Part shown: positions 16,327-24,384 of the stretch, one piece after another
Position numbering within the stretch: the stretch's first letter is position 1
Layout: each line of letters begins with the position of its first letter
DNA from: Muribaculaceae bacterium
Lineage (GTDB): Bacteria; Bacteroidota; Bacteroidia; Bacteroidales; Muribaculaceae
Reading direction: 5' to 3'
Assembly: GCA_017626045.1 (NCBI GenBank)
Contig: JAGAJP010000015.1
Span: 1-34,629, forward strand
Length of the DNA stretch: 34,629 bases
Made by a program: the position numbers and the translations under genes
The notes under the pieces: generated by a model
Seen by the model: only the letters and a program-made list of their open reading frames with translations
Told to the model about the DNA's origin: nothing
The model's database searches: none

Positions 16327-18036
16327 ATGGCAACACCAACTACAACGCAACCGGTTGAAAAGCCTAAGCCTTCAACGGCTGTCAAGGGAACCATCACCAC
16401 TGCCGGCATGGCGATTATGATTATCACCACCGTGGTTTCGCTTCGTGGTCTCGCTTCCCAGGCTGAATTCGGCATTCAGTCAATTTTCTGGTATGTATTG
16501 GCGGGTATCGTGTTCTTGATTCCCTTCTCGCTCGTATGTGCCGAACTTGCATCGACCTACACCCATTCCGGCGGTCTCTACCGCTGGATCAGCGAGGCTT
16601 TCGGCACCCGCTGGGGCTGGACCGGCATGTATCTTGAATGGCAGTGTCTGGTCATCTGGTTTCCTGCCGTGCTTATGTTCGGAGCCGTCTCACTCGCCTA
16701 TGTATTCTGGCCCGAGAGCTTCGACAATCGTCTGTCGGCCAATAAACTTTATACCATCTTAGTGGTCCTGGGCGTATACTGGTTCGCGACCTTCAACTCC
16801 TTCCGGGGCATGAAGAAGGCGAATTTCGTAAGTCAGACCGGTGGTCTTTTCGGCACCATCATCCCGGGTGTGATCCTCATCATCCTCGGCATCATATATC
16901 TGCTCATGGGCGATAAGATCGACCTCGTGAAGGCTGACTTCTTCCCGGACTTCTCAAAACTCACCACCATCGTGTTCGCGGCATCCATCTTCCTCTTCTT
17001 CGGAGGTATGGAAATGAACGCCGTTCACGTCCAGAGCATGAAAGACCCTCGTCGCGGCTATCCTAAGGCATTGTTCTATGCCGTGATAGTCATTCTCGCG
17101 GTGTTTATACTCGGCACTCTCGCCATCGGATTCGTCATTCCTGTCAAGGACATCAACCTGCTCTCCACGCTTCTTGTGGCATACAACAAGCTCTTTGCCG
17201 CCATCCACTGTCCGTGGCTCGGCAATGTGATTGCCGTCCTCATCACCTATGGTGTCATCGGTCAGGTCAGCGTCATCGTCACCGGTCCTTCCACCGGTCT
17301 GGTGGCTGTGGGCAAGAGCGGCTTCCTGCCGCCGTCGCTCCAGAAGGAGAACAAGAACGGCATCAACACCTCGATTCTTTATATTCAGGGTGCTTTTGTG
17401 ACTCTTCTCGCGTTCGCCCTTGTGGCGCTTCCCTCAGTGGAGTCGGCATATCAGATTCTGTCGCAGATGTCCACCATTCTGTATCTGATTCTCTGCTGCA
17501 TGATCTACATGGCGTTTATCCGCCTGCGCCGCACTCAGCCCAACAAGCCCCGTGGCTTCCGGGTTCCCGGCGGTAAGTTTGTGGAGTATCTGATCGGAGT
17601 CGTCGGCATCATCGGCGTCATCTTCGCCGCTGTTCTGAGCTTCTTCCCGCCGTCGCAGATCAACACCGGATCCCCTGCCACCTACGTTACGATCCTTATC
17701 GCCGGAGTAGTGGTATTCGTGGCTCTTCCGCTTATCATCTACGGTGTGCGCAAGCCATCCTGGAAGAATAAGAATTCCGACTTCTATCCTTTCGACTGGC
17801 AGATAGAAAACCGTGAGCCGTCGGAGGTTTCGAAGTGGAGCGCCGACTATGTGCCTTCAGCCGCAGAGGTTGAGGCTGCAAAGCAGCGCGACGCCATGGA
17901 GGTCGCCGACTGGATCAGCAACCGTCAGGCTATCCTCAATTCGTATCACGATGTCGAGAAACTCGACACCGAGGTCAGCGACCTGACTCAGGAGGTCAGG
18001 AATCTCGAGGATAAGATCGACGATAAATCCAAGTGA
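16327..18036 (+). CDS. GadC-like amino acid:amine antiporter (APC superfamily)
   Basis: A 569-residue permease with about 12 transmembrane helices. GadC-like landmarks are SLRGLASQAEFG (38-49) in helix 1 and GGMEMNAVHVQSMKDPRRGYPKA (226-248) in and after helix 6, close to the GMEASATHVNEM region of glutamate:GABA antiporters. The C-terminal 75 residues are hydrophilic and end in a short coiled coil (about 545-566), longer than the GadC pH plug. In GadB/GadC-type systems such a carrier exchanges the outside amino acid for the decarboxylation product, consuming a cytosolic proton. Its partner here would be the PSD-family enzyme 125 bp upstream. Substrate specificity is inferred only from that pairing. 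Confidence 0.85.
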   Translation: MATPTTTQPVEKPKPSTAVKGTITTAGMAIMIITTVVSLRGLASQAEFGIQSIFWYVLAGIVFLIPFSLVCAELASTYTHSGGLYRWISEAFGTRWGWTGMYLEWQCLVIWFPAVLMFGAVSLAYVFWPESFDNRLSANKLYTILVVLGVYWFATFNSFRGMKKANFVSQTGGLFGTIIPGVILIILGIIYLLMGDKIDLVKADFFPDFSKLTTIVFAASIFLFFGGMEMNAVHVQSMKDPRRGYPKALFYAVIVILAVFILGTLAIGFVIPVKDINLLSTLLVAYNKLFAAIHCPWLGNVIAVLITYGVIGQVSVIVTGPSTGLVAVGKSGFLPPSLQKENKNGINTSILYIQGAFVTLLAFALVALPSVESAYQILSQMSTILYLILCCMIYMAFIRLRRTQPNKPRGFRVPGGKFVEYLIGVVGIIGVIFAAVLSFFPPSQINTGSPATYVTILIAGVVVFVALPLIIYGVRKPSWKNKNSDFYPFDWQIENREPSEVSKWSADYVPSAAEVEAAKQRDAMEVADWISNRQAILNSYHDVEKLDTEVSDLTQEVRNLEDKIDDKSK

Positions 18037-18059
18037 CTTATAGAAAAAGAAAAATAGAT

Positions 18060-18090
18060 GACGCCGCCGCCCCGGCGGTGTCTTCTTTTA
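18060..18090 (+). terminator. GC-rich hairpin with T-tract after the antiporter
   Basis: GACGCCGCC at 18060-18068 pairs over 9 bp (one G-U) with GGCGGTGTC at 18074-18082, followed by TTCTTTTA. It has the form of an intrinsic terminator, but the MFS gene begins only 26 bp later with no promoter seen. It may be a partial terminator that lowers expression of the two downstream transport genes. Confidence 0.75.
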
Positions 18091-18115
18091 ATCCACGTCC
18101 AAAACGAATTGTGAC

Positions 18116-19357
18116 ATGAAAAAGATATATACAGGTAAAGGCTACATATCGGCGTTGACACTTCTTGCCATCTGGTCGCTGTCGCTGGTCGTGGATTTGC
18201 CCGGTCTTGCCGTCTCGCCCGTAGTCAGCGTCATCGACAAGGTCTTCCCGGGTTCCACTCACCTCGAGTGCCAGTTGCTTGAGATTCTCCCGAATTTCTG
18301 TATCTTTCCCTTCATCCTGCTGTCCGGCAAGCTGTCGGAGAGCCGCGACAAGGTGACTCTCGTCGTGGTGGGTCTTGTGGTGTTTCTGCTGTCGGGAATA
18401 GCATACTTTTTTTGCAACGATATCATATCGCTTACCATCGTGAGCTGCACGCTCGGCATGGGATGCGGTCTCATCATACCGCTGGCGGCGGGACTGCTTG
18501 CCGAGACATTCGTCGGAAAATACCGTCTCGACCAGATGGGCATCAAGTCAGGCATCGCCAACTTCACTCTCGTGTTCGCCACCTTCGTGGTTGGGCTTAT
18601 CGAGGGCAGGAACTGGCATCTGCCGTTTGTGGTCTATCTTATAGCGGTCGTTCCTCTCGTGATGTCGGTGTTTCTTACCAGGCGTTTCCTGTCGGCTAAT
18701 CACGCCATCAGTGTCACCGCCGCACCCGATGCGCAGACCGCGCCCTCTCCCGCCGGAGACTCCCGCTCTTTCCGACGTAACCTCTGGGGTATCATCATAT
18801 TCTATCTGCTTGTCACGGTGACCGGCATCACGCTCTCGTTCTACATCCCGTTTCTAATGCAGAAGCATGGCATGAGCGACGCCACCACCGGCTATGTCAG
18901 CGCGGCGTTCTATCTGGCGCTCACCATCCCCGGCTTCTGGCTCGGGCGTGTGGTCAAGATGTTCCGCTACTTCACCATTCCCGCCTGCGTGATATCCATG
19001 ATTGCCGGTCTGCTGGTTATCCCGCTGATTCCGCATCTGTGGGCATATTTCCTCGGAGCGGTGCTCGTGGGCTTCGGCTACGGCGCTCTGCAGCCTATAT
19101 TCTACGACAAGGCGGCGGTCATCGCGCCCACATCGGCAAAATCCACCAAGGTGCTGTCATACATCATGTCGGCAAACTATCTCGGCGTGGCTGTATGTCC
19201 GCTGTTCTTCGCCGGTCTCGGCTCCGTGTCAGCGTTTATCATCAGCGCGGTGGTGATGGCGGGTGTCTTGGTGATGTCGCTTCTCTTCCGCCACTGGTTC
19301 ATATTCAGTGTCGAAAATGAGATAAAGGCGTATGTCGGCGGTTCGTCTGTCAAATGA
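18116..19357 (+). CDS. MFS transporter
   Basis: A 413-residue inner-membrane carrier with 12 predicted helices in two halves. A central hydrophilic loop is rich in A, P and S (about 200-225, APDAQTAPSPAGDS), and the helix 2-3 loop reads GKLSESRDKV, the MFS signature position. No drug-efflux or sugar-specific motif is recognised. It follows the antiporter by 79 bp and precedes the porin by 55 bp on the same strand. The cluster suggests it imports a precursor or exports a product of the decarboxylase, but a generic role cannot be excluded. Confidence 0.8.
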   Translation: MKKIYTGKGYISALTLLAIWSLSLVVDLPGLAVSPVVSVIDKVFPGSTHLECQLLEILPNFCIFPFILLSGKLSESRDKVTLVVVGLVVFLLSGIAYFFCNDIISLTIVSCTLGMGCGLIIPLAAGLLAETFVGKYRLDQMGIKSGIANFTLVFATFVVGLIEGRNWHLPFVVYLIAVVPLVMSVFLTRRFLSANHAISVTAAPDAQTAPSPAGDSRSFRRNLWGIIIFYLLVTVTGITLSFYIPFLMQKHGMSDATTGYVSAAFYLALTIPGFWLGRVVKMFRYFTIPACVISMIAGLLVIPLIPHLWAYFLGAVLVGFGYGALQPIFYDKAAVIAPTSAKSTKVLSYIMSANYLGVAVCPLFFAGLGSVSAFIISAVVMAGVLVMSLLFRHWFIFSVENEIKAYVGGSSVK

Positions 19358-19412
19358 TTTTTCCAATTGCCGGCTGCAAATCGACAGTTTCGGCATTAAT
19401 GCAAAAACTACA

Positions 19413-20687
19413 ATGAAAAACACTCGTATAATACTTGCGGCGTTTCTTGCCTCTGCAGCCGCGATACCGGCTTTCGCTCAGTTTGATGTGGAAGACGAGC
19501 CTAATGTCACCGTTATTGTCGGCGACAAGTCAAATCCCGAAGAGGTGGAGATAGAGTTTGTGAGGAATGCCCCGGCTCAGAAGAGGATTCATGGTCTTCC
19601 GCGTTTCGCGATTGTGGGAAACGACCGGAAGTTCTATCTCGGTGTTGGCGCCCAGTTCCTCGGTGAGGGAGTCTTTGATTTCGGCGACGCGATGCCTTCG
19701 CCCGTCGATTTCGTGCCCTCCACCATCACGCCGGCGGCAAAGGGTGATCGCGGAAGCTTCCGTTTCAGCGCCCTCACCTCTTCCTTCTATATCAACGCTG
19801 TGGCGCTTCCGGGCACCAAGAACCGTGTCGGACTTTTCTTCAAGGCGGAGATCAACAACGGCAACGACTATGGCTTCAGCGTGTCGCACTTCTATGTGAA
19901 CTATCGCGGATTTAACGTGGGCTACACCTCCACACTGTTTCAGGACGGTGCCGCGATGCCGTTCACTATCGATAACCAGGGGCCTAACGGCTCGGCTGCC
20001 ATGACGGTGTTCACCGCCAACTACACTCAGGATTTCGGCAAGGGATTCAGCGGTGCCATCGGTATCGAGAACCCGACCGCCGACATGGACTGCGGAAGCC
20101 ATGCCCGTCAGGTGAGTCAGCGTATTCCCGCCGTGCCTCTTTACCTGCAGTATGCATGGGGTGGCGGCGCGAGCCACATCCGTCTCTCGGGAATGGTGCG
20201 GCCGCTTCAATACCGCGACCTCGTGGCCGATAAGAACCGCACCATCTGCGGCGCGGGAGTGCAGCTGTCGGGTCTTGTGTCGGTGGCTGACCCCTTCACC
20301 CTCTATTATGGCGCCACCTACGGCAAGGGTATCGCCGACTACATGCAGGACGACACCGGCATGAATCTCGACGCTGTTGCAGAGGGCGTTTCAGGCAAAT
20401 GCAAGGCTATGACCACTTTCGGCGTCACCGCCGGCCTCAGTTACAAACTGACCGACCGCCTGACCTTCAACGGTGTCTACAGCCATCTGCTCAACAGCCG
20501 CCCCGACGACACGGTGGTGGACGGCGACACATACCGCTACGGCGATTACGTGGCAGCCAACCTCTACTACACCTTCAACAAGATACTTGCCGCCGGCATA
20601 GAATATGACTACGGCCATGTGGCTGACTTCAACAACAGTCGCCGGCACACCAACCGCATCCAGGCGCAGCTCGCGGTATCGTTCTGA
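19413..20687 (+). CDS. DcaP-like outer-membrane porin
   Basis: A 424-residue outer-membrane beta-barrel starting at ATG 19413 (MKNTRIILAAFLASAAAIPAFAQ, signal peptide cut after AFA). An upstream frame from 19332 would overlap the MFS gene and has no signal. A short acidic N-terminal region precedes alternating amphipathic strands: FRFSALTSSFYINAV, FFKAEINNGNDYGFSVSHFYVNY and GYTSTLFQDGAAMPFTIDNQGPNG. This pattern recalls DcaP-type trimeric channels that take up small anionic solutes. The C-terminus ends in aromatic F, as expected for BAM insertion. Its place at the end of the decarboxylase/antiporter/MFS block suggests it supplies the outer-membrane step. The DcaP label is by pattern only. 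Confidence 0.7.
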   Translation: MKNTRIILAAFLASAAAIPAFAQFDVEDEPNVTVIVGDKSNPEEVEIEFVRNAPAQKRIHGLPRFAIVGNDRKFYLGVGAQFLGEGVFDFGDAMPSPVDFVPSTITPAAKGDRGSFRFSALTSSFYINAVALPGTKNRVGLFFKAEINNGNDYGFSVSHFYVNYRGFNVGYTSTLFQDGAAMPFTIDNQGPNGSAAMTVFTANYTQDFGKGFSGAIGIENPTADMDCGSHARQVSQRIPAVPLYLQYAWGGGASHIRLSGMVRPLQYRDLVADKNRTICGAGVQLSGLVSVADPFTLYYGATYGKGIADYMQDDTGMNLDAVAEGVSGKCKAMTTFGVTAGLSYKLTDRLTFNGVYSHLLNSRPDDTVVDGDTYRYGDYVAANLYYTFNKILAAGIEYDYGHVADFNNSRRHTNRIQAQLAVSF

Positions 20688-20691
20688 TTCA

Positions 20692-20723
20692 TTTGCATGT
20701 TTCGCGAAAATTTAGTAATTTCG
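20692..20723 (+). promoter_or_regulatory. Bacteroidetes promoter of the prmC operon
   Basis: TTTG at 20692-20695 and TAATTTCG at 20716-20723 are separated by exactly 20 bp, the same spacing and -7 variant as the promoter at 6233. Transcription from about 20730 would give a leader of about 100 nt containing the palindrome and the 15-codon ORF listed next. Confidence 0.75.
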
Positions 20724-20737
20724 CGTTATCACTCGGA

Positions 20738-20761
20738 GGCGAGGAATTCGAATTCCTCGCC
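20738..20761 (+). promoter_or_regulatory. Perfect 24-bp palindrome in the prmC leader
   Basis: A perfect palindrome centred on TTCGAA, with 12-nt arms starting GGCGAGGAATTC. As RNA it folds into a stem of 10 bp with a TCGA loop, placed about 10 nt after the predicted transcript start. There is no T-tract, so it is not a terminator. It could protect the 5' end, bind a dimeric regulator as DNA, or control the small ORF that follows. Confidence 0.7.
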
Positions 20762-20775
20762 CCCGGTTAAGTGAC

Positions 20776-20823
20776 ATGGCACGAGCCAAGCGTCCCTATC
20801 AGGTTATGTGTAGTGCCGACTAA
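20776..20823 (+). CDS. Candidate 15-residue leader peptide upstream of prmC
   Basis: ATG at 20776 opens a 15-codon frame, MARAKRPYQVMCSAD, ending in TAA at 20821-20823, seven nucleotides before the prmC ATG. It is too short to judge by codon use. The basic RAKRP start and the tight spacing to prmC are compatible with a translated leader. Chance occurrence is quite possible. Confidence 0.3.
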   Translation: MARAKRPYQVMCSAD

Positions 20824-20830
20824 ATTGTAA

Positions 20831-21679
20831 ATGTCTATGACGGTATCACAGGAAATATCGGAGATAAGACGGCGTCTTGCCGGAGTATATGACCCCCGCG
20901 AACTGCAGGCGGTCATATATCTCATATTCAGCTATGTGAAAGGTTGGAGCAGGGTGGATGTCTTCATGAACGAGGGGAAGGAACTTTCCGATTTCTCGAA
21001 GAAGGAGATAGACTCGATTGTAGACCGTCTCCTGCTTGGCGAGCCTATCCAGTATATCACCGGAGAGGCTCGTTTCTATGGCATGGATTTCAAGGTGCGC
21101 CCCGGGGTGCTTATCCCGCGTCCGGAGACTGCCGAGCTTGTCGACTGGATAGTGGACGACAACCGCCGCGACGACCTTTCGGTACTCGACATCGGCACCG
21201 GAAGCGGATGCATCGCGATCGCGCTTGATCGCACGCTCCCTTTCGCGTCGGTGACTGCCGTCGATTTCAGCGACACAGCACTCGCCGTGGCTGAGGAGAA
21301 CGCTCGCCTGCTGAAGGCGAAGGTGAAGTTTCTAAAGGCGGATATGTATTCATGGATGCCGGCTGCCGGTTCGCTCGACATAGTGGTCAGCAATCCTCCC
21401 TATATCGCGCCCGATGAGGAGGAAGCCATGGAGGTGAGGGTGAAGGACTTCGAGCCTCGCGAGGCACTCTTTGTCGACGGGGCGGACCCTATCCGTCCCT
21501 ACCGACGGATTTCCGACATAGCGCGGCAGGGTCTGCGCCCGGGAGGGGCGTTGTATCTGGAGCTGAATCCCCGTTTTGCGGACGAGATACGGAAGATGCT
21601 TGTAGCCGACGGCTGGCATGATGTGGAGTTGCGCCTCGACTCCTACGGCAAGAAAAGAATGATGAAAGCCTGCATATGA
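20831..21679 (+). CDS. prmC: Release factor glutamine methyltransferase PrmC
   Basis: A 282-residue SAM-dependent N5-glutamine methyltransferase that modifies the GGQ glutamine of peptide-chain release factors RF1 and RF2. The N-terminal helical domain (about 1-75) recognises the factor. The core has IPRPET (95-100), the SAM-binding loop DIGTGSG (120-126) and the catalytic NPPY at 188-191 (VVSNPPYIAPDE). Length is normal. An alternative start two codons later (MTVSQE) is possible. Its end overlaps recX by ATGA. Confidence 0.96.
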   Translation: MSMTVSQEISEIRRRLAGVYDPRELQAVIYLIFSYVKGWSRVDVFMNEGKELSDFSKKEIDSIVDRLLLGEPIQYITGEARFYGMDFKVRPGVLIPRPETAELVDWIVDDNRRDDLSVLDIGTGSGCIAIALDRTLPFASVTAVDFSDTALAVAEENARLLKAKVKFLKADMYSWMPAAGSLDIVVSNPPYIAPDEEEAMEVRVKDFEPREALFVDGADPIRPYRRISDIARQGLRPGGALYLELNPRFADEIRKMLVADGWHDVELRLDSYGKKRMMKACI

Positions 21680-22158
21680 AAAAGGAACTCACCGAAGAGG
21701 GAATGCTCGTGCGTATGGCGGGGCTTTGCGCCGCTGCCGAGCAGTGCGCCGCCGACATTCGCGCCAAGATACTTAAGAAAGGATTCTCCGCCGAGCAGGC
21801 AGACAGGATGCTCTCCTATCTCACCGCCCATGGATATATCGATGACTCTCGCTATGCCAAGGCGTTAGCCTCCGATAAGATCCGTTTTTCCGGCTGGGGC
21901 AGGATGAAGATAAGAATGGCGCTGAAAGCCAAGGGAATTGCTGACGGCGTGGTTTCGGAGGCGTTGGCGAATATCTCCGGCGAGGATTATACCGAGGCTC
22001 TTGAGAATGCGCTCGCAGCCAAGGCTTTGGGTCTCGAGCTGACGGATGTTCGCGACCGGCAGAGACTTTACCGTCATCTCGCATCGCGAGGATTTGAGTC
22101 GTCGGTCATCATACCCGCCATCCGCCGTTACATAGCCGCGAAGCATTCCGACACATGA
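21676..22158 (+). CDS. recX: RecX-family regulator of RecA
   Basis: A 160-residue protein made of three-helix RecX repeats, with the signature HGYIDDSRYAKALASDKIRFSGWGRMKIRMALKAKGI split across about 51-91. RecX binds and limits RecA filaments. The start codon overlaps the prmC stop (ATGA). recA is not in the window, as is usual for this phylum. Its stop lies in a 32-bp duplicated block that also carries the start of comF. Confidence 0.92.
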   Translation: MKKELTEEGMLVRMAGLCAAAEQCAADIRAKILKKGFSAEQADRMLSYLTAHGYIDDSRYAKALASDKIRFSGWGRMKIRMALKAKGIADGVVSEALANISGEDYTEALENALAAKALGLELTDVRDRQRLYRHLASRGFESSVIIPAIRRYIAAKHSDT

Positions 22159-22197
22159 ATATCCGCACACTGAAGCATTCCGACTAATGAACATCAT
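22140..22197 (+). repeat. 32-bp tandem duplication at the recX/comF junction with a 10-codon ORF
   Basis: GAAGCATTCCGAC begins at 22140 and again at 22172, and each copy continues into an ATG followed by AAY-ATC. The first copy places ATGA on the recX stop. That ATG (22155) opens MNIRTLKHSD, whose TAA (22185-22187) overlaps the comF ATG as TAATG. The pattern suggests the original recX/comF overlap was duplicated, leaving a coupled micro-ORF between the genes. Confidence 0.6.
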
Positions 22198-22873
22198 CTC
22201 CGACATATTCGATTTCTTTCTGCCGAGGAAGTGTCATGTATGCGGGTCGCTCCTCTCCGACTCGGAGCGGGTGTTCTGCACGCGGTGTGTGGAGTCGCTG
22301 CCGAGGTCTCGCTATCATCTGATGTCCCTGAATCCCATGGAGCAGCGCTTTGCCGGCATAGTGCCGTTTGTCCGAGCCACCGGATTTTTTCTATATTCCC
22401 GTCACTCCGACCTTGCGAATGTTATCCACGACATGAAATACCGTCAGTTTCCGTCGGTGGGGCGCCGTCTCGGCGAGATAGTGGGCGGCGAACTGCTCAC
22501 GGCGGGATTCTTCGACGGCGCCGACCTTGTGGCGGCGGTTCCGATGCACTGGCGCAAGCGTATGCGGCGCGGCTACAACCAGACGCAGCTGATAGCCGCC
22601 GGAGTGTCCGACGCCACCGGCATACCCGTGTGCGATGCCCTCGAGGCATGCCGCGCACATAAGACCCAGACAGCCATGACACTTCAGCAGCGTCAGGAGA
22701 ACCTCTCCGGCTCCTTCCGCGTCACCGATCCCGAAGCCCTGCGCGGAAAAGGCCTGGTCATCATCGACGACGTATGCACCACCGGCGCCACCATGCGCAC
22801 CCTCGCCGAAACCATCATGGCAGCCGTCCCCGACTGCCGCCTCTTCCTCCTCTCCGTCTGCGCAACGACTTGA
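22187..22873 (+). CDS. ComF-family phosphoribosyltransferase-like protein
   Basis: A 228-residue ComF protein. An N-terminal zinc finger has C16/C19 (CHVC) and C31/C34 (CTRC). A double-zinc-ribbon-type linker leads to a PRTase fold with HWRKRMRRGYNQTQLIA (121-137) and the PRPP loop VIIDDVCTTGATM (191-203). ComF proteins act in DNA uptake in competent bacteria and more widely in DNA-damage-related roles. Here it follows recX, in keeping with a DNA-repair context. The start is fixed by the TAATG overlap. Confidence 0.92.
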   Translation: MNIISDIFDFFLPRKCHVCGSLLSDSERVFCTRCVESLPRSRYHLMSLNPMEQRFAGIVPFVRATGFFLYSRHSDLANVIHDMKYRQFPSVGRRLGEIVGGELLTAGFFDGADLVAAVPMHWRKRMRRGYNQTQLIAAGVSDATGIPVCDALEACRAHKTQTAMTLQQRQENLSGSFRVTDPEALRGKGLVIIDDVCTTGATMRTLAETIMAAVPDCRLFLLSVCATT

Positions 22874-22997
22874 GAATTGATCCGAGAACCTTAAAGCTCC
22901 TATAGCTCCTATAACTCCTATAGCCCCAAATGCAAAAATAATTCTAAATTCTAAATTCTAAATTCTAAAAAAATTCTCAATTTTTTTGTTAATTTTG
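22870..22997 (+). repeat. Intergenic repeat element A with dgt -7 box
   Basis: Outer inverted arms TTGAGAATT (22870-22878, beginning in the comF stop region) and AATTCTCAA (22972-22980) enclose two tandem arrays: three 9-bp units of the form GCTCCTATA (22896-22922) and four 7-bp units ATTCTAA (22941-22968). The right arm runs into TTTTTTT, giving an intrinsic-terminator form, and then into TAATTTTG (22990-22997), a perfect -7 box for dgt. The -7 box ends only 4 nt before the dgt ATG. Confidence 0.8.
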
Positions 22998-23001
22998 CAA
23001 T

Positions 23002-24324
23002 ATGAACTGGAATCAGCTGATATCTGACAAGCGCCTCGGTCTGGAGCAATACCATGACCCGCAAACCCACACGCGCTCCGACTTCCAGAGAGACTACGAC
23101 CGAATGATTTTCTCATCCCCCTTCCGTCGGCTGCAGAACAAGACCCAGGTCTTCCCTCTCCCCGGCTCTATCTTCGTCCACAATCGTCTGACCCACAGTC
23201 TCGAAGTCTCTTCCGTAGGCAGGTCCATGGCAAACGAGGTGCGCAACCTGCTCCGCGAGTGTCATAAAGACCGGGAGTGGTGCGGCAAGCTGCAGGACAT
23301 CGGCGATATTGTGGCAACAGCCTGTCTCGCCCATGACCTCGGAAACCCGCCCTTCGGACACAATGGCGAAAAGACAATAGCAAGTTTCTTCACAGAGGGG
23401 AGCGGCAGATACCTTAGCGACAGGCTCACTGAGCGCCAGTGGGCGGATTTCGCGAACTTCGAGGGCAACGCCAATTCCTTCCGTCTGCTGACCCATCAGT
23501 TTGAGGGGCGCCGAAAGGGTGGCTTCGCCATGACTTACTCTGCGCTTGCCTCAGTGGTCAAGTATCCCCACAGCTCGCTGCAGGCGGGAGCCAAGGGAAA
23601 ATTCGGTTTCTTCACCACCGAGGAAGACATATATCTGATGGTTGCCGAGGAACTCGGCATTCCCGAAGTCGGCGACGGACGTCACGCCAGACATCCGTTG
23701 GTATTCCTCATGGAGGCAGCCGACGACATCTGCTATCAGATAATGGACATCGAGGATGCCCACAAGCTCAAGATTCTCTCCACCGAGGAGGTCAAGTCGC
23801 TCATGCTCGGATATTTCGAGCCTCAGGAGCAGGAACACATGCTTCGCTCCATGAAGCGTCTCGACGACCCTAACGAGCAGGTGGGATACATGCGCTCGAA
23901 AGTGATTGGGACTCTTGTGGGTGGATGCAGCAGGCATTTCGCGGAGCACGAGAGTGAGATACTTGCCGGTGACTATGAGGGGAGTCTCGTGTCAAACCTC
24001 CCCGGACGCCTCAGCGAGGCTTACGGGAGATGCAGCGAGACGGCTTGCTCCAAGATATACAAGTCGCCGGAGGTAGTGGACATCGAGATTTCCGGTAACC
24101 GCATCATTACCTGCCTGATGGAGAATCTTGTGGATGCGGCCGTCTGGCCCGACAAGGCGTTCTCGAGACTCCTCCTGGAGAAGGTGCCGCAGCAATACGA
24201 CGTGAGGTCCGCCGACCTATACACCCGTCTTCAGGGTGTGGTGGACCATGTGTCAGCGATGACCGATGTCTATGCGCTGAACTTGTATCGCACCCTCAAC
24301 GGCCACACTCTCCCCGCTGTGTGA
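23002..24324 (+). CDS. dgt: dGTP triphosphohydrolase (dGTPase)
   Basis: A 440-residue HD-domain enzyme that splits dNTPs, mainly dGTP, to deoxynucleoside and triphosphate. The N-terminus has the family motif FRRLQNKTQVFPL (41-53). Metal ligands are H65 (NRLTHSLEV) and H111-D112 (CLAHDLGNPPFGHNG). FEGNANSFRLLT and DDICYQIMDIEDAHK are also characteristic. Length matches the family. The ATG is only 4 nt beyond a perfect -7 box, so the mRNA may be leaderless or nearly so. Confidence 0.95.
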   Translation: MNWNQLISDKRLGLEQYHDPQTHTRSDFQRDYDRMIFSSPFRRLQNKTQVFPLPGSIFVHNRLTHSLEVSSVGRSMANEVRNLLRECHKDREWCGKLQDIGDIVATACLAHDLGNPPFGHNGEKTIASFFTEGSGRYLSDRLTERQWADFANFEGNANSFRLLTHQFEGRRKGGFAMTYSALASVVKYPHSSLQAGAKGKFGFFTTEEDIYLMVAEELGIPEVGDGRHARHPLVFLMEAADDICYQIMDIEDAHKLKILSTEEVKSLMLGYFEPQEQEHMLRSMKRLDDPNEQVGYMRSKVIGTLVGGCSRHFAEHESEILAGDYEGSLVSNLPGRLSEAYGRCSETACSKIYKSPEVVDIEISGNRIITCLMENLVDAAVWPDKAFSRLLLEKVPQQYDVRSADLYTRLQGVVDHVSAMTDVYALNLYRTLNGHTLPAV

Positions 24325-24384
24325 CCCCTTATGCCTCGAAATGCGTTTTATAAGAAACCGACCCTGTAAAGAACCCAGAATATA

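Noticed and set aside
20730..20830. Known riboswitch class in the prmC leader
   Set aside because: I could not match the sequence to any riboswitch core; only a palindrome and a small ORF are visible.
22870..22997. CRISPR-like array
   Set aside because: The repeats are 7 and 9 bp long with no spacers; no cas genes are present.
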